A DNA stretch of 9,423 bases from CAZOEL01 sp964578835 (GTDB lineage Bacteria; Desulfobacterota; Syntrophobacteria; Syntrophobacterales; Syntrophobacteraceae). Shown in pieces: positions 1 through 6,151 of the stretch. The stretch spans positions 1 to 9,423 of the forward strand of contig CAZOEL010000134.1 in the NCBI GenBank assembly GCA_964578835.1, read 5' to 3'. The translations under genes and the position numbers were made by a program. Each line of letters begins with the position of its first letter. The stretch's first letter is position 1. Below the pieces are notes generated by a model. It saw only the letters and a list, made by a program, of their open reading frames with translations, searched no databases and was not told the origin of the DNA.

Positions 1-916
1 GGATGGGCTCCTCTATTTCCAGTTCTTCGGTCAGAGCTGCGGGCTCCAGGCCGAGCAATTGGCTCAGATTGAAAATAGCAGCCTGGGCTGAGCTTTCCAA
101 TGTTGGGATTTGCGACTCCGTGGTGGCCGCCTGGGCCCTGGCGTTCGCCACGTCCAAGCCGCCCACGAATCCCGCTTCGAAGCGCTTGCGGGTAATATTG
201 ACCGTGCGTTGTTGCGCTTCGAGGTTTCTTCTTGCTATCGCAAGCCGGAGCTGGAAACCGCGCAGATCGATGTAGTTGGTTCCCACTTCGGCTACAAGGC
301 TAACCATGACATCCCGGAGATCTTCAACGGCTGCGGCTATATCGGCTTCTGAAGCTTCCACGTCCCTCCTTACGCCACCGAAGATATCCAGCTCCCAAGC
401 GGAATCCAGGCCGATTTGGAAGAGATCTCGCCCCGATGAGCTCACATCGCCGAAAGAGCCGAGCGCCCCTCCCGTAGCGCCCCCTCCTGACGTTGCGGAG
501 GATGAAGATGAGACGCCGTTGAAGCTTCTGCGGTATGAGCCCGAAGCGTCAAGCGTCGGCCAAAGACCAGAGGCGACTGCTCCTCGCGATGCTCTGGCCT
601 GACGGATGCGAGACTTCGCCTGGGCGACGTTCAAGTTGAAGTTGATCGCCCTCTCTATAAGGGATGTGAGCGTCGGGTCATCAAATGTTCTCCACCATCG
701 GACGAGCTCTGTCGGGTGTTCTCTGGTAACGCCGCTCTCATCGTTCTCGTGAGAAGGAACGCTCTTCCATGTTTCAGGAACAGGGAGCTCGGGCTTTTTG
801 AAGTCCGGTCCGACCATACAACCCGTCAAACCGAGCAGCAAAAAAGCAAACAGGCATATTGCAACGCGCGAGCTCATTGTAAGCCGGAGCAGCCTTCGAC
901 CTTTGGGCTCAAACAT
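1..916 (-). CDS. Outer-membrane efflux lipoprotein, NodT/OprM/TolC type (3' end outside the window)
   Basis: This is the outer-membrane channel of a tripartite exporter. A trimer would form a barrel and periplasmic tunnel that receives substrate from the MacA-like adaptor encoded upstream. I read 305 residues on the minus strand with no stop before the window edge; family members are usually about 450-500 residues, so roughly 60% is visible. The ATG at 916 is preceded by AAGGAG with 8 nt spacing. A hydrophobic signal segment ends in a lipobox (LTGC, Cys33), followed by the family-typical MVGPDF. Further hallmarks are a WWRTFDDP segment (74-81) and WELDIFGG (174-181). Residues 133-162 form a Ser/Gly-rich stretch of low complexity. 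The gene starts 30 nt after the macB stop, so it is very likely the last visible gene of a macA-macB-channel operon. Family assignment is firm; the substrate cannot be read from the sequence. Confidence 0.93.
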   Translation of the reverse strand, partial: MFEPKGRRLLRLTMSSRVAICLFAFLLLGLTGCMVGPDFKKPELPVPETWKSVPSHENDESGVTREHPTELVRWWRTFDDPTLTSLIERAINFNLNVAQAKSRIRQARASRGAVASGLWPTLDASGSYRRSFNGVSSSSSATSGGGATGGALGSFGDVSSSGRDLFQIGLDSAWELDIFGGVRRDVEASEADIAAAVEDLRDVMVSLVAEVGTNYIDLRGFQLRLAIARRNLEAQQRTVNITRKRFEAGFVGGLDVANARAQAATTESQIPTLESSAQAAIFNLSQLLGLEPAALTEELEIEEPI

Positions 917-946
917 TCCGGGATCTCCTTGTTCTACATTTCTTCT

Positions 947-3088
947 CTACTCGTAACGCAACGCTATGATCGGATCCAAACGCGAAGCCTTCCAAGCGGG
1001 ATAATACCCGAAAATAATGCCCACTCCAGCTGAAACGAGGAACGCGGCGGCTATGGCGTCCAGAGACAATTCCGTTGGCCACTTGAGCAGCATCCGGACA
1101 ATATAGGAAATGCTGCGCCCGAAGATAATTCCCGCGGCTCCTCCAAAGAAGCAAAGCGCGACCGATTCAGTGAGAAACTGTTGAAGGATGTTGCGGCTTC
1201 TCGCGCCAACGGCCATCCTGAGGCCGATCTCCCTCGTACGCTCCATAACGGAGACGAGCATGATGTTCATGATCCCCACGCCTCCGACCACAAGAGATAT
1301 GAGAGCGACCACGAGCAGCAGGTTGGTCATCATGGTGGCGGTCGAAGAGAGCGCCCTGGTCATCTCCGCCATATTGCGCACTGTGAAGTCGTCCGGCTCG
1401 TCGGCTCGAAGCCTGTGCCGTTCTCGAAGAAGACGGGTAATCTGTTGAACGGATCGATCAATGTCTTGAGCGGATCGAGCCGAAGCGATCACCTGATCGA
1501 CATTGGCGAACCGAACCGGCTGAGGAGTATTGGCGGCCTGAGTCTCCGATCTTTCGGGATAGAGGTTGCTTTCGGATCGGGGATAGAGCTGGTTCAAAGT
1601 ATTGGTCTGCTGACTCGATTCCGAAGATGCGGCGCTCTGGTTCGCAGTGGTTGCCGATGATCCGGTTACGCGGTATTTAATGGTCGTCCAGGGGGCCAGT
1701 AAAATGTCATCCTGGTCCATGCCCATCATATTGGCGCCCTTGACGCTCAAGACGCCAATGACCCTGAACGGCACATTCTTGACTCGAACTTCTTTCCCGA
1801 TGGGCTGCTCGCCCTGGAACAGCTCCCGCACCAGCGTTTGCCCAAGAAGGCAGACTTTGCTGCTGTTTCGGACATCCCGGTCAGTGAACGGTTCGCCCTC
1901 GGCCAGGGGCCATTCCCGAACATCGAGAAAACCGGGAGTCGTGCCATATATGGTGGAGGGCACCCAGTTGCGGTTCCCGTACACGACCTGCGTGCGGGCT
2001 CTGACAGCCGGAGCTGCTGCGCGCACAGAAGGGATTTCGTTCATGATGGCCTCCGCATCCTCCGGCGTAAGGGTCATGACGCTTCCCGTGCCGAAGCTGA
2101 CTCCTCCGCTAGCGGCCGTTCCCGGGATGATGAGCAGATTGTTTGCTCCCATGCTGGCGATGGTTGCCTGGATGGCCGTCGATGAGCCGCGCCCGATCTC
2201 CATCATGGCGATGACCGCGGCAACGCCGATAATGATGCCGAGAGCGGTGAGAGCCGCGCGCATGATATTGCGGCGCAGGCCGTTGAGGGCTACTCCAAGC
2301 ATGCGATAGAGCCGGATGGGAGCGAACCCGCCGCGACGAGCGGCTTCGCTTTGATTGTCCTGATTGGACCTGGATCTGGAGCCTCCGGGGTTGTCGGAAG
2401 ACTTACCTCCGCCTTCTTCGATTACGCCATCGCGGATTCGGATGACGCGGTTTGCGCACCGGGCGACTTCTTCGTCATGGGTAACGAGGACAATGGTTAC
2501 GCCTTCCTTCTCGTTCAACTCCCGGAAGAGTTGAAGGACCTCGCTGCTTGTCTGAGAATCGAGGTTTCCCGTCGGCTCATCGGCAAAAAGAAGAGGCGGG
2601 CGATTGACGAGAGCCCGGGCGATAGCGACTCTTTGCTGCTGGCCTCCCGAAAGCTGGGCGGGCTCGTGATCGAGTCTGTCTCCCAAACCGACCCGCTTCA
2701 ACAGTTCCTGCGCCCGGGTTTTGACATCCCGCTCCGAAAGGCGCTCCTCTGAATAGGTGAGAGGCATAGCCACATTATCCAGAGAGCTTGTGCGGGGCAA
2801 CAAGTTGAAGCTCTGGAAAACAAAGCCTATCTTTCGATTCCGAAGCAAAGCCCTCTTGTCTGAGGAAAGCTTTGTCACATCTTCCGAATCCATCCGGAAT
2901 TGCCCGGAAGTGGGGCGGTCGAGACAGCCCAAAATGTTCATGAGTGTGGTTTTGCCCGAGCCCGAAGTTCCCATCAGTGCGACAAATTCTCCGCGGGCGA
3001 TGCTAAGCGAGACCCCTCGCAGCACGGGGACTTCGAGCCCTTCAAGTTTATAGGATTTCCAGATATCTCTGAGCTCGATGAATTCCAT
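947..3088 (-). CDS. macB: MacB-type ABC transporter, fused ATPase and permease
   Basis: This 713-residue inner-membrane protein would drive export through the MacA adaptor and the outer-membrane channel; family members export macrolides, peptides, siderophores and haem precursors. The N-terminal ATPase has Walker A GTSGSGKT (40-47), Q-loop Gln92, signature LSGGQ (146-150), Walker B LLFADE (166-171), D-loop LDS (176-178) and switch His204, so it looks catalytically intact. A Ser/Arg/Gln-rich linker (about 227-255) leads to TM1 (about 278-297), a large periplasmic domain (about 298-585), TM2 (588-612), the conserved coupling segment ERTREIGLR (616-624), and TM3 and TM4 (about 640-660 and 676-696). 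This is the MacB four-helix topology. It is longer than E. coli MacB (648) mainly because of a Ser/Thr/Asn/Gln-rich insert at about 476-524 in the periplasmic domain. The Shine-Dalgarno before the ATG at 3088 is weak (GGA, 6 nt). The natural substrate is unknown. Confidence 0.95.
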   Translation of the reverse strand: MEFIELRDIWKSYKLEGLEVPVLRGVSLSIARGEFVALMGTSGSGKTTLMNILGCLDRPTSGQFRMDSEDVTKLSSDKRALLRNRKIGFVFQSFNLLPRTSSLDNVAMPLTYSEERLSERDVKTRAQELLKRVGLGDRLDHEPAQLSGGQQQRVAIARALVNRPPLLFADEPTGNLDSQTSSEVLQLFRELNEKEGVTIVLVTHDEEVARCANRVIRIRDGVIEEGGGKSSDNPGGSRSRSNQDNQSEAARRGGFAPIRLYRMLGVALNGLRRNIMRAALTALGIIIGVAAVIAMMEIGRGSSTAIQATIASMGANNLLIIPGTAASGGVSFGTGSVMTLTPEDAEAIMNEIPSVRAAAPAVRARTQVVYGNRNWVPSTIYGTTPGFLDVREWPLAEGEPFTDRDVRNSSKVCLLGQTLVRELFQGEQPIGKEVRVKNVPFRVIGVLSVKGANMMGMDQDDILLAPWTTIKYRVTGSSATTANQSAASSESSQQTNTLNQLYPRSESNLYPERSETQAANTPQPVRFANVDQVIASARSAQDIDRSVQQITRLLRERHRLRADEPDDFTVRNMAEMTRALSSTATMMTNLLLVVALISLVVGGVGIMNIMLVSVMERTREIGLRMAVGARSRNILQQFLTESVALCFFGGAAGIIFGRSISYIVRMLLKWPTELSLDAIAAAFLVSAGVGIIFGYYPAWKASRLDPIIALRYE

Positions 3089-3316
3089 TGTAAATCCGAT
3101 CTATATCAAGTTCCGGAATCTTCCGCCGGCTCTTGGGAGCTGGAAAAGAATAACTCCTCTGTATTGTGAAAGAACCTGGATTCCCGCCTTCGCGGGAATG
3201 ACTGTGGGAATGCGGGAATGGCTGAGTTAGTGTGGAGATGACTGCCTGAGCCGTTTCCCGTCATTCCCGCGAAGGCGGGAATCCAGAAAAGCGATGACTT
3301 ATTTCTTTCCGGCTCC
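3089..3316. other. macA-macB intergenic spacer carrying a repeat
   Basis: This 228-bp gap is unusually long for adjacent genes of a tripartite efflux operon. About half of it is the palindromic repeat at 3176-3286. The remaining part nearest macB shows no convincing promoter and no small ORF with a ribosome binding site. The two genes are probably still co-transcribed (inference from order and function), with the repeat transcribed as mRNA hairpins. Confidence 0.6.
3176..3286. repeat. Paired palindromic repeat (REP/BIME-like), 27-bp perfect inverted arms
   Basis: Positions 3176-3202 and 3260-3286 are perfect reverse complements over 27 bases. Each arm is itself a hairpin: ATTCCCGC, loop CTTC, GCGGGAAT. 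The arms begin and end with CTGGATTCC and GGAATGAC. The 57-nt spacer contains another GGGAATG run. This GGATTCCCGC...GCGGGAATGAC signature belongs to a dispersed intergenic repeat common in many bacterial genomes. It carries no ORF. Within the operon mRNA it could fold into either one long stem or two hairpins, affecting decay or termination (inference). Confidence 0.88.
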
Positions 3317-4684
3317 TTAGCGCTGTTGAGAACCGCCGCCGCGTCCGCCGCGGAAGAACTGCGGGGTAAAGGGACTCGATCCCGAGGCGGACTTCTGATT
3401 TTCTTTTTGTTGCTCTCCTATCACAACCGGGATTCCCTCCTTCAGGTCGTCGCCCTGCACCTCGGTTACAGAGCCGTCGGTGAATCCCACTTTGACGGGA
3501 ATTGAACGCACAAAATTGCCTCGCGGCGTCCAGAGGGAGCCTTGACTAGAACCGTCCTTCCCGGCGAGAGCCGCTGTCTCGGCATGAAGACTTTCCGGTT
3601 TGTCTGCGGATTTCGATTCTTCTTTGTGCTTCGGAGAGCTGTCGGGTGCAATCTGGCCTGGCAGTGGCGCCCATCGCAGTGCGGCGTTAGGGACCAATAG
3701 AACGTCCGAACGTTTGCTTACAAGGAATCTCACATTGGCGGTGAGATATGGCAACAGCTTGCCGTTGGAATTGTCGGTTGTGACTTCTACCGTGTAAGTC
3801 ACTACGTTCTGAGTCATCATTGCATTCAAACGGATTTTGCTCACTTCTCCTTGAAATAGCTCTCCAGGATAAGCGTCTACGGTGAAGTTCGCCTGCTGCC
3901 CCGGGTGAATATTTCCGATATCCGCTTCGTTTACCGCTACCCATACCTGAAGCTTTGTCAGGTCTTTAGCGATGAGAAAAAGACTGGGGGCATTGAGGCT
4001 TGCAACGACTGTCTGTCCGATGTTCACCCGGCGGTCGATGATGACGCCTTTCACCGGAGATTTGATGATGCAATAGTCATAGTTTTGTTGAGCTTTCCTA
4101 AGGGTGGCTTCAGCCTGCAAGACACTTTTCTTCGCCTGAAGGATCGCCGCCTTGCCTACCGAGAGATTGGCTTTGGCGACTTCATGGGCGGAAAAGAGCG
4201 CGTCGTATTCACTACGGGCGAGCGCATCGGAAGGACCAAGCTTTTTTGCTCTCGCCCAATCCTGCTCCGCCTGGACAAGCCTCGCCTGCATCTGTCCGAG
4301 GTCGGCCTCCGCGCGTGCGACGCCCGCCCCGGCTTGATCGAGTTGAGCCTTCGCCTGGGCGACATCGGCGGCATAAAGCGAGTCGTCGATTCTAGCCAGT
4401 ATCGTCCCTTCTTCAATCATGGAGCCATAGTCGATAGTCTTTCCGGCCTGGTCCTTGCCGAAAGAGACGATCTTGCCCGCGACCTGGGCGCCCACGTCAA
4501 TGACTTCCTCCGGCTGCACAGTGCCCGTGGCGCTTATGGTAGCCTCTAAATCCCCACGTTTTACCTGAGCCGTGAGGAACGGGGCGGAAGGCTCTCCGTT
4601 GCCGCTGAGGAGCCATGACGCCCCAAACCCGAGGCAGATCGCTGACGCTACCAGAAGAATTGCTATTTTGATTGACCGATTCAT
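3317..4684 (-). CDS. macA: MacA-type periplasmic adaptor (membrane fusion protein)
   Basis: This periplasmic adaptor links MacB to the outer-membrane channel. I chose the ATG at 4684 (455 residues) because GGAG lies 6 nt upstream; an in-frame ATG at 4705 would add seven residues but has no Shine-Dalgarno. Numbering from the chosen start: an N-terminal membrane anchor (about 7-26) with no lipobox, as in MacA; the first half of the lipoyl/barrel region, including RGDLEATISATGTVQPEEVIDVGAQVAGKI (read in parts, 43-72); an Ala/Gln/Lys-rich coiled-coil hairpin (about 105-200); the second lipoyl half (IIKSPVKGVI, 206-215); then beta-barrel and membrane-proximal domains (LLVPNAALRW). The C-terminal part has a Lys/Ser/Glu-rich insert and ends in a Gly/Arg-rich tail (FFRGGRGGGSQQR). 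It precedes macB on the same strand. HlyD/MacA family membership is firm and the MacA call is supported by the MacB partner. Confidence 0.93.
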   Translation of the reverse strand: MNRSIKIAILLVASAICLGFGASWLLSGNGEPSAPFLTAQVKRGDLEATISATGTVQPEEVIDVGAQVAGKIVSFGKDQAGKTIDYGSMIEEGTILARIDDSLYAADVAQAKAQLDQAGAGVARAEADLGQMQARLVQAEQDWARAKKLGPSDALARSEYDALFSAHEVAKANLSVGKAAILQAKKSVLQAEATLRKAQQNYDYCIIKSPVKGVIIDRRVNIGQTVVASLNAPSLFLIAKDLTKLQVWVAVNEADIGNIHPGQQANFTVDAYPGELFQGEVSKIRLNAMMTQNVVTYTVEVTTDNSNGKLLPYLTANVRFLVSKRSDVLLVPNAALRWAPLPGQIAPDSSPKHKEESKSADKPESLHAETAALAGKDGSSQGSLWTPRGNFVRSIPVKVGFTDGSVTEVQGDDLKEGIPVVIGEQQKENQKSASGSSPFTPQFFRGGRGGGSQQR

Positions 4685-4694
4685 ATGGCGCTCC
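4685..4694 (-). promoter_or_regulatory. Ribosome binding site that decides the macA start
   Basis: On the minus strand GGAG (4691-4694) sits 6 nt before the ATG at 4684. The alternative ATG at 4705 lies at the end of a CATGC triple tandem repeat (4703-4717) with no purine-rich site before it. This favours the shorter protein. Confidence 0.7.
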
Positions 4695-4814
4695 AAAACC
4701 TTCATGCCATGCCATGCCAGGGCGTTGCCCCTTAGCGGGCGCTACGACGCTATCGGACGCCGACGTGGGCGCATTCCGTTCCCGTCCCCTGGAGAGTCTG
4801 CTGGATTGTCGCCT
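4685..4814. other. Spacer between the TSUP permease gene and macA
   Basis: This gap of about 130 bp has no ORF of interest and no clear intrinsic terminator: GC-rich inverted segments such as TAGCGGGCGCTA near 4727-4740 lack a following T-run in either direction. I see no confident promoter for macA, so read-through from the permease gene is possible but unproven. It includes three tandem copies of CATGC at 4703-4717. Confidence 0.45.
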
Positions 4815-5612
4815 CTAGAACATGCTCGTAAGCATCCTTGTGGCGACAATGATCAACAATATGGCAAATAATCGTTTAAGTTTCATGACCGGTAGACTGT
4901 GAGCCAGACGCACTCCCACCGGCGCCGTCAGCACGCTGGCGCAGACGATGCCCGCCAGAGCCGGCAGATAGATGTATCCGAGGGAATATTCCGGCAATCC
5001 CGAAGCCCGAATTCCGTTGAAAAGATAGCCAGCGGTTCCAGCTATGGCAATCGGGAAGCCGATAGCCGCCGAGGTTCCGATTGCCTCGTGCACGGCGATA
5101 TTGCACCAGAGCATGAAGGGGACCGAAAGCGTCCCGCCCCCGATGCCCACCAGGCTGGATACCGCGCCAATGACATTGCCTGTTCCGAACATGCCCATCC
5201 AGCCGGGGAGGCCGCGCGAGGGCTTGGGCTTTGTATTCGTGAGCATTTGAGCCGCCACGTAATATAGAAAAACGACAAAGAACCCTTTGAGATAATTTGT
5301 CGACATGCGGGAAGCCACGCAGGAGCCGAGAAAGGTGCCGAGGAGAATCCCGGGAGTGATGCGGCGCACGATATCCCAATGGACTGCGCCTCTTTTATGA
5401 TGCGCCCAAAAACTCGATACGGCTGTGAACATGATGCTTGCCATGGAAGTGCCCAGGGCAAGGTGCATTATGAGGTCGTTGGAGACTTTCTGCCAGGTGA
5501 GGCCGAAGACCAGCATGGGAACAATGACCAGGCCCCCTCCTATGCCGAGCAGGCCCGCAAGAACGCCGGCAATTGCGCCAACCCCGAGATAAATAGAAAT
5601 AATTGTAAGCAC
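4815..5612 (-). CDS. TSUP-family membrane permease (TauE/SafE type)
   Basis: This 265-residue hydrophobic protein belongs to the TauE/SafE (DUF81) permease family; characterised members move sulfite, sulfoacetate or other small organosulfur anions across the inner membrane. It shows the family's internal duplication: AGLLGIGGGLVIVPML (19-34, GIGGG at 23-27) recurs as SSLVGIGGGTLSVPFML (152-168, GIGGG at 156-160), and LGTSMAS (53-59) is mirrored by IGTSAAIG in the second half. About seven or eight membrane segments are apparent and the length is normal for the family. The start is GTG at 5610-5612, preceded by AAGGAAG about 5 nt upstream. It is transcribed in the same direction as macAB but lies 130 bp upstream, and nothing in the sequence shows a shared function. 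The substrate is unknown. Confidence 0.9.
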   Translation of the reverse strand: MLTIISIYLGVGAIAGVLAGLLGIGGGLVIVPMLVFGLTWQKVSNDLIMHLALGTSMASIMFTAVSSFWAHHKRGAVHWDIVRRITPGILLGTFLGSCVASRMSTNYLKGFFVVFLYYVAAQMLTNTKPKPSRGLPGWMGMFGTGNVIGAVSSLVGIGGGTLSVPFMLWCNIAVHEAIGTSAAIGFPIAIAGTAGYLFNGIRASGLPEYSLGYIYLPALAGIVCASVLTAPVGVRLAHSLPVMKLKRLFAILLIIVATRMLTSMF

Positions 5613-5657
5613 TGTGACTTCCTTCTATGCGTCAAAAGATCAACAGAACGATATGCG

Positions 5658-5687
5658 ATTGTGTGATTGCTCGACGCTTTGTCTCAA
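5658..5687 (-). promoter_or_regulatory. Weak sigma70-like promoter candidate for the TSUP permease gene
   Basis: On the minus strand TTGAGA (5682-5687, five of six matches to the -35 consensus) is followed after 18 nt by CACAAT (5658-5663, four of six). Transcription would start about 40 nt before the GTG start. Matches of this quality occur by chance, so this is only a candidate. Confidence 0.3.
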
Positions 5688-5842
5688 AAAACATATGCCA
5701 TGAAAATCATCAGCCATAAGCTCCATGAAAACCATTATTCTATAACCCATTGCACCCCATCCGTTTACTCTTTTCTTCAACTTCAGAGAAGAGAGGCTTC
5801 CTCTTCCGTTGGTTTCTTCCCATTGCGGCTGTTACTCCTTTC

Positions 5843-5871
5843 TTGACAGCTGTAAGAAATACGATTATCCT
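5843..5871 (+). promoter_or_regulatory. Sigma70-like promoter of the ilv leader-ilvBN operon
   Basis: A perfect -35 box TTGACA (5843-5848) is followed by a 17-nt spacer and TATCCT (5866-5871, four of six matches to the -10 consensus). Initiation near 5878 would give a short 5' UTR of about 40 nt before the leader ORF, the usual geometry for amino-acid operon attenuators. The position upstream of leader ORF, terminator and ilvB makes it much more credible than an isolated motif. Confidence 0.75.
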
Positions 5872-5915
5872 CGCTTCGGATTTTGTAAAAGAACCCATAA
5901 CCATCAGGACCCTCT

Positions 5916-6020
5916 ATGATGCGTAATCCCGCCACCGCTCGCGCTAGTTTAGCCGCCCTTACAGTAGTTGTAGGCGTAGTGGTAGCCGTACGCGTCGTCG
6001 TAGACGCCTTCGCGCCATAG
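5916..6020 (+). CDS. Valine-rich ilv leader peptide (ivbL-like attenuation peptide)
   Basis: This is a 33- or 34-codon ORF between the promoter and the attenuator. Two in-frame adjacent ATGs (5916 and 5919) are served by AGGA at 5906-5909, 6 or 9 nt away. Counting from the second ATG, residues 15-29 read TVVVGVVVAVRVVVD, with ten valines in thirteen positions (16-28). Two leucines (11 and 14, the first a TTA codon) lie upstream and there is no isoleucine. The peptide ends DAFAP and TAG at 6018-6020. The E. coli ilvBN leader peptide ivbL has the same size, a Val-rich C-terminal half with a single Arg inside the valine run, and an ending in -AP. The expected role is sensing charged Val-tRNA, and perhaps Leu-tRNA, through ribosome stalling, not a stable protein product. 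The homology is by pattern; regulation is inferred. Confidence 0.88.
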   Translation: MMRNPATARASLAALTVVVGVVVAVRVVVDAFAP

Positions 6021-6072
6021 CGGGACTGAGAAGAGCCTGAGACTAATTTTCAACCCCCTGCCGGCGCAAGGC
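6006..6072 (+). promoter_or_regulatory. Candidate antiterminator pairing of the ilv attenuator
   Basis: GCCTT-C-GCGCC at the end of the leader ORF (6006-6016) is complementary to GGCGC-AAGGC (6063-6072) in the top of the terminator hairpin: ten base pairs with one bulged C. A ribosome finishing at the TAG (6018) would cover the upstream strand and let the terminator form. A ribosome stalled early in the valine run would leave it free to compete. A local hairpin GCGTC (5992-5996)/GACGC (6003-6007) could act as the pause or protector stem. The pairing is seen in the sequence; the mechanism is inferred and no folding calculation was done. Confidence 0.5.
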
Positions 6073-6094
6073 TCCGGTAGGGGGTTTTTTATTT
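6053..6094 (+). terminator. Intrinsic terminator/attenuator upstream of ilvB
   Basis: A 12-bp stem (6053-6064 with 6074-6085: ACCCCCTGCCGG and CCGGTAGGGGGT, with one G-U pair) closes a 9-nt loop CGCAAGGCT and is followed by TTTTTT (6085-6090) and ATTT. It lies 33 nt after the leader ORF stop and 62 nt before the ilvB start on the same strand. That position only makes sense as a conditional terminator, that is, the attenuator of ilvBN. Confidence 0.92.
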
Positions 6095-6151
6095 CTCCCT
6101 CGCGCCGGGCCCGATTGAACGCCAAAGGGAACAAGAAGGGAGAAAATCCTG

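Larger units (their letters stand above)
5613..5915. promoter_or_regulatory. Divergent intergenic region between the permease gene and the ilv leader
   Basis: This 303-bp gap separates the leftward permease gene from the rightward ilv operon and must hold promoters for both. The rightward promoter at 5843-5871 is convincing; the leftward candidate at 5658-5687 is weak. The middle (about 5690-5840) is comparatively A+T-rich and has no ORF or repeat that I can support. It could hold regulator sites, but I recognise none. Confidence 0.6.

Noticed and set aside
3..602. Overlapping plus-strand open frames at the left edge
   Set aside because: They are antisense to the outer-membrane lipoprotein gene, whose lipobox and family motifs are clear on the minus strand.
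1647..2309. Plus-strand open frame of 220 codons opposite macB
   Set aside because: Shadow of macB; Met/Arg/Pro-rich composition is typical of antisense reading of a G+C-rich gene.
3905..4549. Plus-strand open frame of 214 codons opposite macA
   Set aside because: Shadow of the macA coding frame; no ribosome site or family similarity.
4703..4717. CATGC tandem triplet at the alternative macA start, considered as a phase-variation switch
   Set aside because: Only three copies, and the likely start at 4684 lies downstream with its own ribosome site, so slippage would not change the reading frame of macA.
5964..6002. GTA/GTC-rich run read as a simple sequence repeat or microsatellite
   Set aside because: The valine codons vary in the third base (GTA, GTT, GTG, GTC) and lie in frame in an ORF with start, ribosome site and stop directly before an attenuator, so coding explains it better.
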